From the NCBI GenBank assembly GCA_022316685.1, contig JAKJHU010000373.1:102501-166500 (forward strand): a stretch of DNA of 64,000 nucleotides, in the 5' to 3' direction. Numbering within the stretch: the stretch's first letter is position 1; the number at the start of each line of letters is the position of its first letter. A model generated the notes under the pieces. The model saw nothing but the letters and a program-made list of their open reading frames with translations, did not search any database and was not told the DNA's origin. Of the stretch, positions 23,612 to 34,092 are shown one piece after another. A program made the position numbers and the translations under genes. Origin of the DNA: Progne subis subis (lineage: Eukaryota > Chordata > Aves > Passeriformes > Hirundinidae).

Positions 23612-24099
23612 ACTTCTCACCCATTTCTGCAAATCACTTGTAACAAAAGTAAATTTTGATATTTCTTCTTGGTTTTTTTTTTTTTTTTCCTTTGTTGCAT
23701 ATTAATCTTTTCCACAAATAAGTGTCATTGTGCCATTTCTCATTTTGTTTCTCTGCACCTCCCCTTTGGCCACAAACTGTGTCAGTGAGGGGCTGAGCTC
23801 TTGGTGGCTTTAAAGGAACTACACGATCTCCCAGACTAGTTTTCTGCAGAGATGCCCCTGTTGTTCCATTCCCTGGAGCTTTGGAACTTTCTCAGTTTGC
23901 CATCTTACTCTAGAATGAGAGGTTTTATTGTTTCATATTATTCATTCTTTATACTTGTATGCACTTTGTTAAGTGAAATAGTTTTTCCACTTTCTCTGAG
24001 GAAGTTCTTTACTGGACTGGTTGGGGAGAGGGGCTGTTTGGGTTTGCTACCCAGATGGACCTCATTCAGGGGTTTTCTCACAAATTTGCCCTAAACCAT
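23612..24099. other. Olfactory receptor 3' flank
   Basis: AT-rich, with a 15-base T run near 23675-23690. Nothing else recognised. Confidence 0.5.
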
Positions 24100-24789
24100 G
24101 ACAGACTGTGAGGAGAAGCTGCTGGATCTGGGCTGCTGGACCTTTTAGAGAAGAGGCCCAGGGCTCATCCTGCAATTGCTGCAAGAGTAGTTTGAGAGAA
24201 TCACAGAATCAGCCAGGTTGGAGAAGACCTTGGATATCATCAAGTCCAACCTTTGCCCTGCCACTGCCTTGTCTTCCCTGAGCCTCCTCTTCTCCAGGAT
24301 AAACAACCCCAGCTCCCTCAGCCATTCCTCACAGTACTTGTGTTCCAGACCCCTCACCAGCCTTGTTGCCCTTTTCTGGACACGCTCCAGCCCCTCCATG
24401 TCCTTTCTTAATCGGTGGCCCAGAAATGGACACAGCGCTCGAGGTGCTGCCCAACCAGTGCTGGTCACAGGGGAAGAATCACTGCCCTGGTCCAGATGGC
24501 CACCCTGTTCCTGATCCAGGCCAGGTGCCGTTGGCCATGTGGGCACACTGCTGACTCCTGTCCAGCCTGCTGTCCCTCAGTCCCCACAGCTCCCTTTCTG
24601 CCTGGCTGCTGCCTAGTCACTCTGTCCCCAGCCTGTGGCGCTGCAGAGGTGGTTGTGTCCCAAGTGCAGGACCTGGCACTTGGGCTAGTTAAACCTCACA
24701 TTGCTGGATTTGGTCCCTGGATGCAGCCTGTTCAGGTCCTGTGCAGAGACCTCCTACCCTCCAGCAGAGCAACACCCCCAGCCAACTTG
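24100..24789 (-). repeat. Composite CR1 repeat, copy 1
   Basis: The plus strand has a host-like leader (GTGAGGAGAAGCTG… GGCCCAGGGCTCATCCTGCA) joined to a CR1 3' end (AGAGAATCACAGAATCAGCC) at 24194. On the minus strand, 24194-24789 encodes the CR1 ORF2 C-terminal segment, with [17 protein letters not shown] and [15 protein letters not shown]. The 3' part has an internal deletion shared with the copies at 55257 and 62545. It is a 5'-truncated, noncoding fossil. Confidence 0.75.
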
Positions 24790-25132
24790 GTGTCACCACA
24801 GTTCCATGAGGCCCTAGAGTGTCATAATGGTTTCCATGATTGCATGAAGCTTCCCAGTGTCACAATATTCTTTTGGTTCCATGGGATTCCTTGGTGTCAC
24901 AAAGTCCCTTGGATGCTTGGGCTCTGCAGTGTCACAGAGGCCTCTGTGGTTCCACCAGGCCCCAGACTGTCACCATGGATTCCTTGCTTGCATTTAGCCC
25001 CACAGTGTCACAATGGCCCCTTGGCTCTATGGTGACATATCATGCACAGTGTCACTCTGGTCCTCTTAGGGCCAGCAGGTCCCTCAGTGTCACAATGGCC
25101 CCTTGCTTCCCCAGGGCCCTGCAGTGTCACCA
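24790..25132 (+). repeat. Degenerate minisatellite, core CAGTGTCACAATGG
   Basis: About nine variable units of 30-45 bases, each containing AGTGTCAC followed by a short variable tail and a TTGGTTCCATGAGGCCC-like block. The same array type follows the related CR1 copy at 56211-56680. Confidence 0.65.
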
Positions 25133-25720
25133 TCATCAGAGAATCAACCAGGCTGGAAAAGACCTTGGAGAGCATCAAGTCCAACCTGTGAGCCAACACC
25201 ACCTTGTTAGGCAGACCACGGCACTGAGTGCCACATCCAGTCATTCCTGAAACACTGCCAAGGACAAAGACCCACCCACCTCCCTAGGCAGCCCATTCCA
25301 ATGCCCAGTCACCATTTTGGGAAGAATAGTTCCTAATGTCCAGCTTAAACATCCCCTGTTGCAGCTTAAGGCTGTGTCCTCTTTTCCTGTCACTGTTCCC
25401 TGGGAGAAGAGCCCGACCTCCATCTAGCTGCACCCTCCTGTCAGGGAGTTGTAGAGAGTGATGAGGTCTCCCCTGAGCCTTCTCTTCTCCAGGATAAACA
25501 ACCCCAGCTCCCTCAGCTGCTCCTCACAGGACTTCTGTTAGAGACCACTCACCAGCCTTGTTGCCCTTCTCTGGACACTCTCCAGCCCCTCCATGTCCTT
25601 CCTAATTTGGGGGGCCCAGAACTGGACACAGCACTCGAGGTGCTGCCCAACCAGTGCTGGGCACAGGGGAAGAATCACTGCCCTGCTCCTGCTGGCCACA
25701 CTGTCCCTGATCCATAGGAG
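25133..25720 (-). repeat. CR1 LINE 3' end (ORF2 C-terminus plus 3' UTR)
   Basis: The minus strand reads through ORF2 C-terminal coding ([18 protein letters not shown]) into a 3' UTR with AGGAGGGTGCAGCTAGATGG. It ends in the CR1 terminal motif at the AGAGAATC side (25137). Unlike its neighbour at 24100 it retains the 3' UTR segment, so it is a separate insertion. 5' truncated and noncoding. Confidence 0.75.
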
Positions 25721-26049
25721 TGCCAAGGGTTGGATGAGAGAATTGGTGGGGAGGGGTTGGGGACAAAGTCTGATTGATTGTCAGCCATGAAGGGTCTTGA
25801 TTTTTACATCTATTCAGACTGCAGTAGAAGGTGCTGGACGTCAATATCAGTTGAACATTGCTGATATCAATAAATAAAAAGGAAAAGAAAACAGGACAAA
25901 ACAGTTCTCTCTGAATTGTTTTCAATATAGTATATTCCCTTTGAATAAACTTCTGAAACTTGTCTAATTGACCACAGAAGAACTGAGAACTGAAATAATT
26001 CCCAGGGGCTTTTCTTGTTCAGGGTTTTGAATAAAGGTTTTTGAGCCTT
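25721..26049. other. Host segment with a paralogue at 58740-59040
   Basis: Shares GACAAAGTCTGATTGATTGTC, TTGATTTTTACATCTATTCA and AATTATTCCCAGGGGCTT-like blocks with 58740-59040. In the paralogue no ERV-B LTR follows. No gene is seen. Confidence 0.55.
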
Positions 26050-26453
26050 TGTTACCCTGGTTTTTCTGAGTTTTTTAATTAGCCTTTTGAATTTCATAAT
26101 GGAGTCAGATCTTTTAGCTACTGTACAATATTAGAGCACTTTTCTACCTTTCCCACAAGATGTAACATAAACAAATCCTTTGTTTTTCATTCTTTGTCCT
26201 TTGTTTGCATATTTCTAACCTGAAAAACAACTGTAACTGACAGTTGGTCTGGCCACTGAGGCTGAGGGGTGGAAACCCCAAAAGGCCAATCTTCAGCTAG
26301 ACCCACAAATGTATAAAAAGTAAAGAATACACAAAGAGGCTCTCTTCCTCTCCTCCTCTCTCCGCTCTCAGAGCAGTGAGCTGGGATCGGAAGGACCTCT
26401 GCCTTGCAAAAATATCTTGTTTACACGTGATTGCTTTGTGTGTCTCGGTGACA
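26050..26453 (+). mobile_element. ERV-B 5' LTR
   Basis: Starts TGTTACCCTGG, ends GGTGACA. A TATAAAAAG box lies at 26312-26320 with a T/C-rich stretch downstream. The position matching the 3' LTR polyadenylation signal reads AATACAC here, so this copy's signal appears lost. Confidence 0.85.
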
Positions 26454-26455
26454 TC

Positions 26456-26473
26456 TGGTGACCCCTAGTGAAC
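26456..26473 (+). promoter_or_regulatory. ERV-B primer-binding site, tRNA-Trp type
   Basis: TGGTGACCCC begins two bases after the LTR. The first ten bases match the complement of the tRNA-Trp 3' end, the primer used by avian alpharetroviruses. The remaining bases have diverged. Confidence 0.75.
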
Positions 26474-26521
26474 GGTTTGGTGAGGTTTTTCCTTCCCCTC
26501 TTTGCCTGGTTTGTGTTTATC

Positions 26522-28576
26522 ATGGAGGAATCCTTAGTTTGGGAACTTTGGGGAGATATCTTGGAGCGGAAGGATGCTCAGATATCCCAAGAAGGGCTTC
26601 AGAGTCTATTTGCATGGGGCAGGCAACATGGGTTCTTTCCCACACCAGGGTCTGCCATCAATAGACGAGAGTGGTATCTCCTGAGGGACTGTATGTTAGA
26701 CTGCCTTGATATAGAACATGATGAAGACATTGCAGAATTATTTTTGCAATGGAAATTATTTGAGAAAGCAGTATTTAAGTCGACTCCTTGCAGCTCGAAG
26801 GCTGAAAGCCCCTGTCCGAAGCAGGACGGAGAGCTGGAAGGAGGTGGGGTCATTATCTCAGACCCAGGATCTGAACTTGAGCTCCTTTGTGATTCTTCCC
26901 CTTCCTCCCCCGTTCCTGCGCGGGGGTTTCCCCCCCTCGGGTTCCGGTGCTGGTCTTGGGCAGAGGCGGGGCAGAGCTCCGCAGAGCCCGGGACCGGTCC
27001 TGCCGACCCCAGCTCCGCAGGGCCGCCGGAGCGGGGCGGGGCCGCCTCGTCTCCATGCCTTTCTGGCTTTGATGCGGGGGGAGGCCCGGGAAAGCGGGCT
27101 CCGCTTTCATTTGGCCATAACTCAGTCACTGTGCATTGCCTCTTTTGTCACACGACCGTCACGTATCCGATGGGGTCGGGTGACGTGACGCTGCCTGCTC
27201 TGCCACCCAGCCCGGGCCCGGAGGCGGCTATACTGGCCGCCTCTGCCCTGACACCACCATGGGATGCTGCCGGAGGCAGGGCCCTGGTCAGTCCCTCGGC
27301 AGGCGCCACCCCCACATGCGGGCTGACTGCTTCGCCCCGCTCTGGGGTGGGGGGGGCCGCGGGCTCCCGGGCCCCCGAGGGACCCCTTATCGGGGGTGTT
27401 CCGGACACTCCGCCTCCCGTGCCGGCCCTATGGGCTGCTGGCGATGCTTGCTGGGCGGGAAGTGGCTCTGATGCGGTCGGTTCTAATGAGCAGCCAGCAG
27501 GGACTGACGCGGCCCCGCCAGGGAAGGAGGCACGATCTCCGCCTCCGCCTGGACGTAACATGAAATCCCCAGCAGTTGTGCCTGCCGCAGAGGCATCTGA
27601 CCGGTCTCCGGCGGCCGGTGCGGGCTCCAGCTCCGCTGCGGATGCGGCGGGCCCGACACCAGCGGCTAGTCCGACCCCACCCCCGCTTCCCGCTGCGAGC
27701 GCTATGGCGGCGGCTGCAGGCGGCGAGGTATTTAAGCTCAGCGCGAGCGGGGACACGGCTGGAATGCAGCCGGTCTTTGATAAGAGCAAAAGTTCCCACG
27801 CTGTTGGCTCTTCAACAACAGCTTGGACGCTCCCCCCTTGTCAGGTGACTGTAAGGCTGAGAGACCGCGGCCAGTTCTGGGACGAAGTAAAGGCTAAGGC
27901 TGAAAGATTGAGTGCTGGTGCAGGACTTGCAGTGCCTGCATCTGACCCTGTGGGGTCTACAGGGCAGGATAAGGCAAGTGCTGCTGCTTCATCTGAGAGT
28001 CTTCAGGCCTTTCCTGTCCTTCAGGGTATCATAATGCACCTGGGACTGATTGATACGGAATTTTCGGGACAGATTCATGCAATGGTCTCCACACCCACCC
28101 CCCCTCTGACTATTCCAAAAGGCACACGAATTGCTAAACTTGTTCCTTTTAAGTCTTCTGTTCACAGAACCGAGGACCGATCGCGAGGAGACGGTGGCTT
28201 CGGCTCTACAGGACCACCCCAGGTGCGATGGACTGCTGTCCTGAACAAAGACCGTCCTGAGACGCTGTGTACCGTGTCCATGGTTGGTGCCATGCCATTG
28301 GAGACTGAGCTTCGTGGCCTCCTAGATACAGGGGCTGAAGTGAGCGTTCTATTCCTGGCTGCTTGGCCCCCACAGTGGCCTTTGACCCTGGCAAAGACAT
28401 CGATCGCGGGCTTTGGAGGAACGAAGCAATGCTACGTGAGCCAGAATCCCATGGCCATCATGAACCCGGAGGGACAGACAGCCATAACTTGGCCTCGTGT
28501 TACTGAGATTCCTCAGAACCTCTGGGGGAGGGATGTATTGGCCGCGTGGGGTGTGCGATTGGGAACGGATTTTTGA
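26522..28576 (+). pseudogene. gag-pro: ERV-B gag(MA)-dUTPase-protease fusion, capsid and nucleocapsid deleted
   Basis: A single 684-codon frame from the ATG at 26522 (it is open 18 codons further upstream without ATG). Residues 1 to about 95 are a helical matrix-like domain with no Gly2, so no myristoylation. Next comes a long Pro/Ala/Ser/Gly-rich region containing one CLFC pair. At about 28010 a QAFPVLQG stretch, typical of a capsid N-terminus, joins directly to dUTPase sequence (HLGLIDTEFSGQIHAM, PKGTRIAKLV, RGDGGFGSTG). The protease follows, with LLDTGAEVSVL (Asp at 28325-28327). Capsid, CCHC knuckles and the first dUTPase motif are missing. The product could not form a capsid. Open across the junction, so the deletion is in frame. 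Confidence 0.82.
28567..28573 (+). promoter_or_regulatory. ERV-B pro-pol -1 frameshift heptamer GGATTTT
   Basis: In the protease frame the sequence reads G GAT TTT TGA, so the heptamer sits one codon before the stop and in the right phase. A -1 slip leads into the open pol frame. It resembles the GGAUUUA site known at the MMTV pro-pol junction. GC-rich sequence downstream could fold, which I did not test. Confidence 0.7.
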
Positions 28577-31289
28577 TTGGGGCCACTGTGATGAAGGGCG
28601 CAGAGTGTCCCACGCCTCCTTTACAGTGGCTGGTGGACAGACCCATCTGGGAGAACCAGTGGCCCCTCCCTCATGACAAGCTAATCGCCCTTCGTGAACT
28701 CGTACAGGAGCAGTTGGATCAGGAGCATTTGGAACCATCTACCAGTCCCTGGAACACTCCTGTCTTTTGTATCAAAAAGAAGTCTGGGAAATGGAGGTTG
28801 CTACAAGACCTCCGAATGATCAATGCTGTGATGGGAGGCATGAGAACACTGCAGGCTGGTATGCCATCGCTTGCCATGCTTCCTGCAGACTGGCCGGTCC
28901 TCATTGTGGATCTGAAGGATTGTTCTCTTATGATCCCTCTGCATCCCGATGACAGACCAAAATTTGCCTTCACGGTACCAGCAATAAACGATGCAGAGCC
29001 CGCACAGCGGTATCAATGGAGAGTTCTGCCTCAAGGAATGCAGAATTCGCCAATGTTGTGCCAATGGTATGTAGCCCATGCCTTGTCTGGAGTTTGCAAG
29101 CAGTTTCCTGATTCTCACGTCTATCATTATATGGACGACATTTTGATGGCTGCGCCCACCCAGGATGAGCTGCTGAGGATACAGCCTCAGTTGTTGAATG
29201 CTCTGCATTCACATGGACTGCAGGTAGCTCCAGAAAAGGTACAACAACAACCCCCCTGGAAATATTTGGGGGTCAAAATTCTGGAACGGACAATCCGTCA
29301 CCAGGAGGTGCAATTTGTGCGATCGGTGAAGACACTGAATGATGCTCAGAAGCTGGTAGGTGTTATCACTTGGTTACGTCCTTACCTGGGACTGACCACC
29401 GCACAAGTGTCGCCCTTGTTTGAATTGTTGAAAGGGGACACTGATTTAAAGTCACCTCATGAATTAACCCCTGAGGCACGAAAAGTGCTGGAGGAGGTTC
29501 AGCAAGCTGTTTCGGCTTGGCAGGTGTACCGCATTGAACCTTCCATTGATGTCACTGTGTTCATTACCACTCCTGATTTACATTCTACAGGTATCATCGG
29601 CCAATGGAATGATGACTGCCTGATCCTCTGCACGTCTTGGAATGGGTCTTCCTGCCTCATCAGCCGCATAAGACGGCGACGGCGCTGTTTGAATTGATTG
29701 CGCGCTTGATAATCAAGTGCCGGCAACGCTGTTTGCAATTGATGGGTGCAGATGCCTCAAAGATCATACTCCCGGTTCAGAGGGAGGAATTTGATTGGAG
29801 CTATGCGAACAATGTTTCGCTGCAAAGTGCTCTCGAGGGTTTTTCAGGGCAGATCACTTACCATCTGCCTAACCACAAGCTATTGCAAGTGGCGAAAAAT
29901 ACTCAATTTTCTCTACGACCCAAAAATAGCCAAGAATCAGTGCAAGGTCCCACCGTCTTCACTGACAGTTTGGGCAAAACAGGAAAAGCCATTGTTACCT
30001 GGCAGGATGGATCTGAGTGGCAGGTTTTGGAAAGCCATGAGGATGGGTCAGCCCAACTGGTTGAACTAAAGGCTGCTGTCATGGCATTTGAGAAATTTTC
30101 CCAGGAACCTTCCAATTTGATCACAGACTCCGCCTATGTTGCCGACATCGCACAACGATTGGGTTGTTCAGTGTTGAAGGAGGTCAGTAACCCTGCCTTG
30201 TTTAATTTACTGAAGACCCTGTGGTGTGCAATTCAGGCCAGAGTTCATCCATATTATGTTCTGCATGTACGGAGTCACACTAATTTGCCAGGATTTGTAG
30301 CGGAAGGTAACACAAGGGCTGATAAGTTGGCTAACCCAGCATGGGTAGCCCCTCAGCCTGATGTGCTCGCGCAGGCCAAGGCATCGCTTGGGTTTTTCCA
30401 CCAAAATGCACATACGCTGCAGAAGCAGTTTCAACTGACAGCCACTGAGGCTCGTGAAATTGTCGAGTCGTGTGACGACTGTCACGCCCTTGGTGCGCCA
30501 TTGCCAGCAGGGGTTAACCCCAGAGGCCTTAAAGCCTTGGAGCTTTGGCAGACCGATGTCACCCAGGTCGGCGAGTTTGGCTGGCTCAAGTATGTGCATG
30601 TCACGGTGGACACGTTCTCCTCTGCGATGTGGGCTTCTGCCCACACAGGAGAGAAAGCCCGACATGGCATTGCCCACTGGAAGGAGGCCTTTGCTGTTCT
30701 TGGCATACCTTCTGCTGTGAAAACCGACAATGGTCCTGCTTATACCTCACAGCAGGTACGGCAGCTCCTACAGTCATGGGGTGTGACACATAACTTTGGC
30801 ATCCCTCATTCTCCGACGGGACAGGCGATTGTAGAACGCAATCATGGTACACTCAAGCGTGTTCTTCAAAAACAAAAACAAGGAATGCAGGGTGAAACCC
30901 TGCACAGTCGGTTGGCAAAGGCTTTGTACACCATCAATCACCTTATGGTGCCGCAGAACTCAAATAATCCTGTCTTTTTGAACCATCATCTCTCGTTGCA
31001 GGCTTCAGACGATGAGCAACCGCCTCGAGCAAAGGTACGGGTCCGAAATTTAGTCACCAAGCAATGGGAAAGACCCTATGACCTAATCGCTATGGGGCGA
31101 GGGTATGCGTGTGTGTCCAGGGACACTGGGACACGCTGGCTGCCGTCAAAGTGTGTCTGTCCTGACCTGCGACCACAGAGGCAGAATTCAGCTGACAGGC
31201 AAGGTGGAAGCCGTGATCAACTTGAAAGTCACCAAGTGGATGAATCCTCGAGTGATCACTCTGATGATTCCTCCACAGACAGTGATTGA
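28570..31289 (+). pseudogene. pol: ERV-B pol: RT, RNase H, integrase, one frame break
   Basis: The reverse transcriptase part (to 29697) has WPLPHDKL, VLIVDLKDC, LPQGMQNSP and HYMDDILMA. Around 29620-29640 the sense passes to the frame of 29637-31289, so one indel breaks pol at the start of the connection region. The second frame has RNase H motifs VFTDSLG, ELKAAV, ITDSAYV and TRADKLAN. The integrase shows HQNAH, CDDC, QTDVTQ, KTDNGPAY and VERNHG, with exact D-35-E spacing. It ends in an acidic Ser/Asp-rich tail. Class II (alpha/betaretroviral) type by motif style. Confidence 0.9.
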
Positions 31290-31351
31290 ATTTGTATATA
31301 TTCCCTTTGTATATTTGGTCATTTTTCTTTTTCTGTTTTTCTTTTTTCGTA

Positions 31352-31368
31352 AAGTTAAAAGGGTGAGA
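31352..31368 (+). promoter_or_regulatory. ERV-B polypurine tract
   Basis: AAGTTAAAAGGGTGAGA abuts the 3' LTR start TGTTACC. It is shorter and less pure than those of the other elements. Confidence 0.55.
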
Positions 31369-31760
31369 TGTTACCCTGGTTTTTCTGAGTATTTAAAGCC
31401 TTTTGAATTTTCATAAAATGGAGTCAGATCTTTTAGGTATGGTGCAATATTAGAAGCAGTTCTACCTTTTTCCCACATATGTAGCATAAACAAATCCTTT
31501 GTTTTTCATTCCCTGTCCTTTGTTTGCATATTTCTAACCTGAAAACAGTTGTAACTGACAGTTGGTCTAGCCACTTGGCTGAAAGATGAAAAACCCCAGA
31601 AGCCAATCTTGGGCCAGACCCACAAATGTATAAAAAGTAAGAAATAAACAAAGAGGCTCTCTCTCCGCCCTGACTCAGCTTTGAGCTGGAACGGAGGAAC
31701 CTCTGCCCTGGAAAACCTCTCTCTCCATGTGACTGCTTTGCATGTCTCAGCAGCCCAGCA
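31369..31760 (+). mobile_element. ERV-B 3' LTR
   Basis: Starts TGTTACCCTGG like 26050. TATAAAAAG at 31629-31637 and AATAAACAAAG downstream. The last 30 bases align loosely with the 5' LTR, so the exact end is uncertain by about five bases. Confidence 0.8.
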
Positions 31761-32861
31761 GCCCTTCTCTGTTTGTGAACAGCAGGAGACAGAGTTTTCT
31801 TGGGAGCGGGGTGAGAAGGAAACCTCCCCAAAGTGCAGCTTGGAAGGTTCAGCCCGGAGGTGAGGAGACAGCAAAGTGCCTGCCAGGGTAGGATTTTGGT
31901 GCACGAGGTGTCTCAGCATAAGCCTGGGCCAAGCCCTGGCTCCGTGTGCCAGGAGCCGGCAGCGCTGGGTGCAGGGAGCCCAGGGAGGGCACAGAAATGC
32001 TGGGCTGAGAAATGCTGGGGGGACAGCGAGAGGGGCGTGTGCAGCCGGCCAGGGCACAGGAGCAGCACGCACAGGGGCACAGCCTGCAGGACAGATGGCC
32101 AAGGGCTGGGCAGGGCTGGCAGGGCCACAGGCACCCAGGCCTCTGTCCCCTGGGTTCTGGCAGCGCCTTTGGAGGCCCCACAGAAGGAACTCTCCTTTCA
32201 GGGGCTGTACTTTGGCCCTCCCTGGCCCCTCCCTGAGCAGGCTGGCAGGGGTTGCAGTTTGAGGACATTTGTCTTTGCTGTCCCTCCCATCCCATTGCCC
32301 CACAAACAGCCCTGAGGTACCCGTGAGGGACAGACCCTGCTGTGCCAGGCCTGGGCTCAGGGCTTGGCCTTTCTGCTTCCTCCAGCCAAAACCCAGGCCT
32401 TGCTGAGCCCTGCAGTTCCTGCTGCTGTGCCCCAAGCTCCCTCGGCTGGTGCTGGAAAGGGACTTGAGATATCTCGATCCTCTTGGGCAGTGTAAACAGC
32501 AAACTACTCAGGAGGGTGGAGAACAAACTTTAAATTTTAAAACTTGAGAGAATGAGGTACTTGGGAAATCTTAAAGCAACATGGAATTACAGTAAATCAT
32601 TTCACAAACACTGACTGAATAAACTCTAACCTCTCCAAGTTGTCCAGATATCAAGAGGAAGTCAGGAGAAGAGAGGAGAGGGAGATCCACAGTCGCCCTT
32701 GGATCCAGCACCATCTCAGATGCTGTGTGCTCCGGGACCATGGGACGTGTCAGTGTCACAGCCGTGTCACAGCCTTTACCTGCTCTGGTCCCTCTCACAG
32801 GTGGGGTTTTTGGGGTGCCAGGGCCTTGGCAGCCACTTTGGGGCAGTGACCGCCCCACTGT
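31761..32861. other. Intergenic, nothing recognised
   Basis: GC-rich, with numerous overlapping open frames on both strands that carry no recognisable domain. No splice-linked gene could be supported. Confidence 0.45.
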
Positions 32862-34092
32862 GCATCCTGTGCTCCCTGGGCAGCCGCACCCAGCCCTGGG
32901 CACAGAGCTCCGTCAGCCCCCGCCGCCCCCTCCCCAGGGCCCCCAGGGACCCCCGCAGCCGGGGCTGGCTCTGAGCGAGGCGGCCCCTGAGCCCAGCTGC
33001 GTGGCCAGGGGGGCACGGGGAGCCCGGGGCCTCTGTGCCAACGCTTCCCCCGCTCTCCCTCAGCCTTTGCCCGGCCCGGCCCGGCCCCCCGAGCCCCGCC
33101 AGGCCCCGCACGGCCACGGCCGGCCCGGGCCGCTCCCCTCGGAGCCCGGCCACACGGAGCCACCTGCGCTGGGGGCCCAGGGGCCGCCAAGCGCTCCCCG
33201 GGCCACCCGGGCCTCGGCCCCGAGCACAGAGCTCTGCCCGGGGGGCTCCCGGCCCAAGGCGGCGGCTCCGGGCCCGGGCGGCCGCTCCCGGCTCCCACAG
33301 CCCGCCCGGGGCCGCCCCGCCCGTGCCAGGGCTGTGCCAGCGCTCCCTGCACCCGCGGGGCTTCAAACACATGGGGGCATGGCACAGATAAAACATTCCC
33401 ACCATCCTCCCCAAAAAACAGTAAAATTCCAACCAACCATCACCCCGACAAAAAAAAGAAGAAAAAAAAATCTGGAAAACAAAGCCACAATCCAACCATT
33501 TCCACCCTGTCCTCGTGTACCTTCCCAGGGACCCCAGCCCCATGGGAATGCCCCCGGATCGGGACAAAAAGCTGCTCCCCTGCAGGCACTTGGAACACCC
33601 ACCTGCGGCCCGGCCCTGGCACACGGCTCCCGGCAGCTGCCCCGCTGGCGCAGGCAGGGCTTTGGAGCAGGGAGGCTCTGCGGGACCCCCCGGGCTCTGC
33701 GCCCTCCCAGTCCCTGCCCGCCCCGGGGCTGACCTTCAGCCCGGGCTCTCTCGCTGTGCCCGGCTCCTGCACAGTCCCTGCTCTCAGTTCCTTGGCCCCC
33801 TGGGCTCTTTTCTGGGGCTCGGAGAACACCCAGCAACGGAACCTTGCCCTGAAAAGGAACCATTTTGGTGCTGCCTAGCAAGGCCACACCCGAACATTTG
33901 TACCTTTTGCCTGCCTGCAGAGACCTCCAGGCACTTTCTGCACAGAGTTCCAACCTCCAGCTTTTCCTGAAGGCTCTCTCTGCAAATGTCACGCTGCAAG
34001 GACCCTGTCCTTGCTGTCACCTGCTGTGGCTGGGCGTGAACAGAGCTCCTCCACTTGCATTTTCAGCTGCTGTACAACCAAAACTGAGGCAT
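32862..34092 (-). repeat. Inverted repeat, left arm (pairs with 46769-47897)
   Basis: The reverse complement matches 46769-47897 over nearly its whole length, with a gap of about 190 bases in the right arm. It includes a CpG-rich part (about 32990-33370) that is promoter-like. In the right arm this sequence lies 0.6-1.7 kb upstream of a zinc-finger gene. Here no zinc-finger exon follows, so this looks like an orphan duplicate of a zinc-finger 5' region. Confidence 0.8.

Larger units (their letters stand above)
26050..31760 (+). mobile_element. ERV-B: class II (beta/alpha-like) endogenous retrovirus without env
   Basis: About 5.7 kb, LTR to LTR, with tRNA-Trp primer site, a shortened gag fused to dUTPase-protease, pol, purine tract and 3' LTR. 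No env: only about 80 bases lie between the integrase stop and the 3' LTR. Flanking hexamers AGCCTT and GCCCTT could be an imperfect target-site duplication. LTRs differ by roughly 15% by eye, so the insertion appears old, yet long frames remain open. Confidence 0.88.

Noticed and set aside
26599..27789. Long antisense frames across ERV-B gag
   Set aside because: Shadow frames in a GC-rich coding segment; the sense frame has matrix, dUTPase and protease motifs.
31506..32435. 309-codon minus-strand frame overlapping the ERV-B 3' LTR
   Set aside because: It crosses from LTR into flanking GC-rich DNA, overlaps other long frames on both strands, and shows no recognisable domain or splice context.
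32725..33732. 335-codon Pro-rich frame and 282-codon antisense frame in the left inverted arm
   Set aside because: GC-rich, CpG-rich DNA has few stops. The right arm does not keep either frame.
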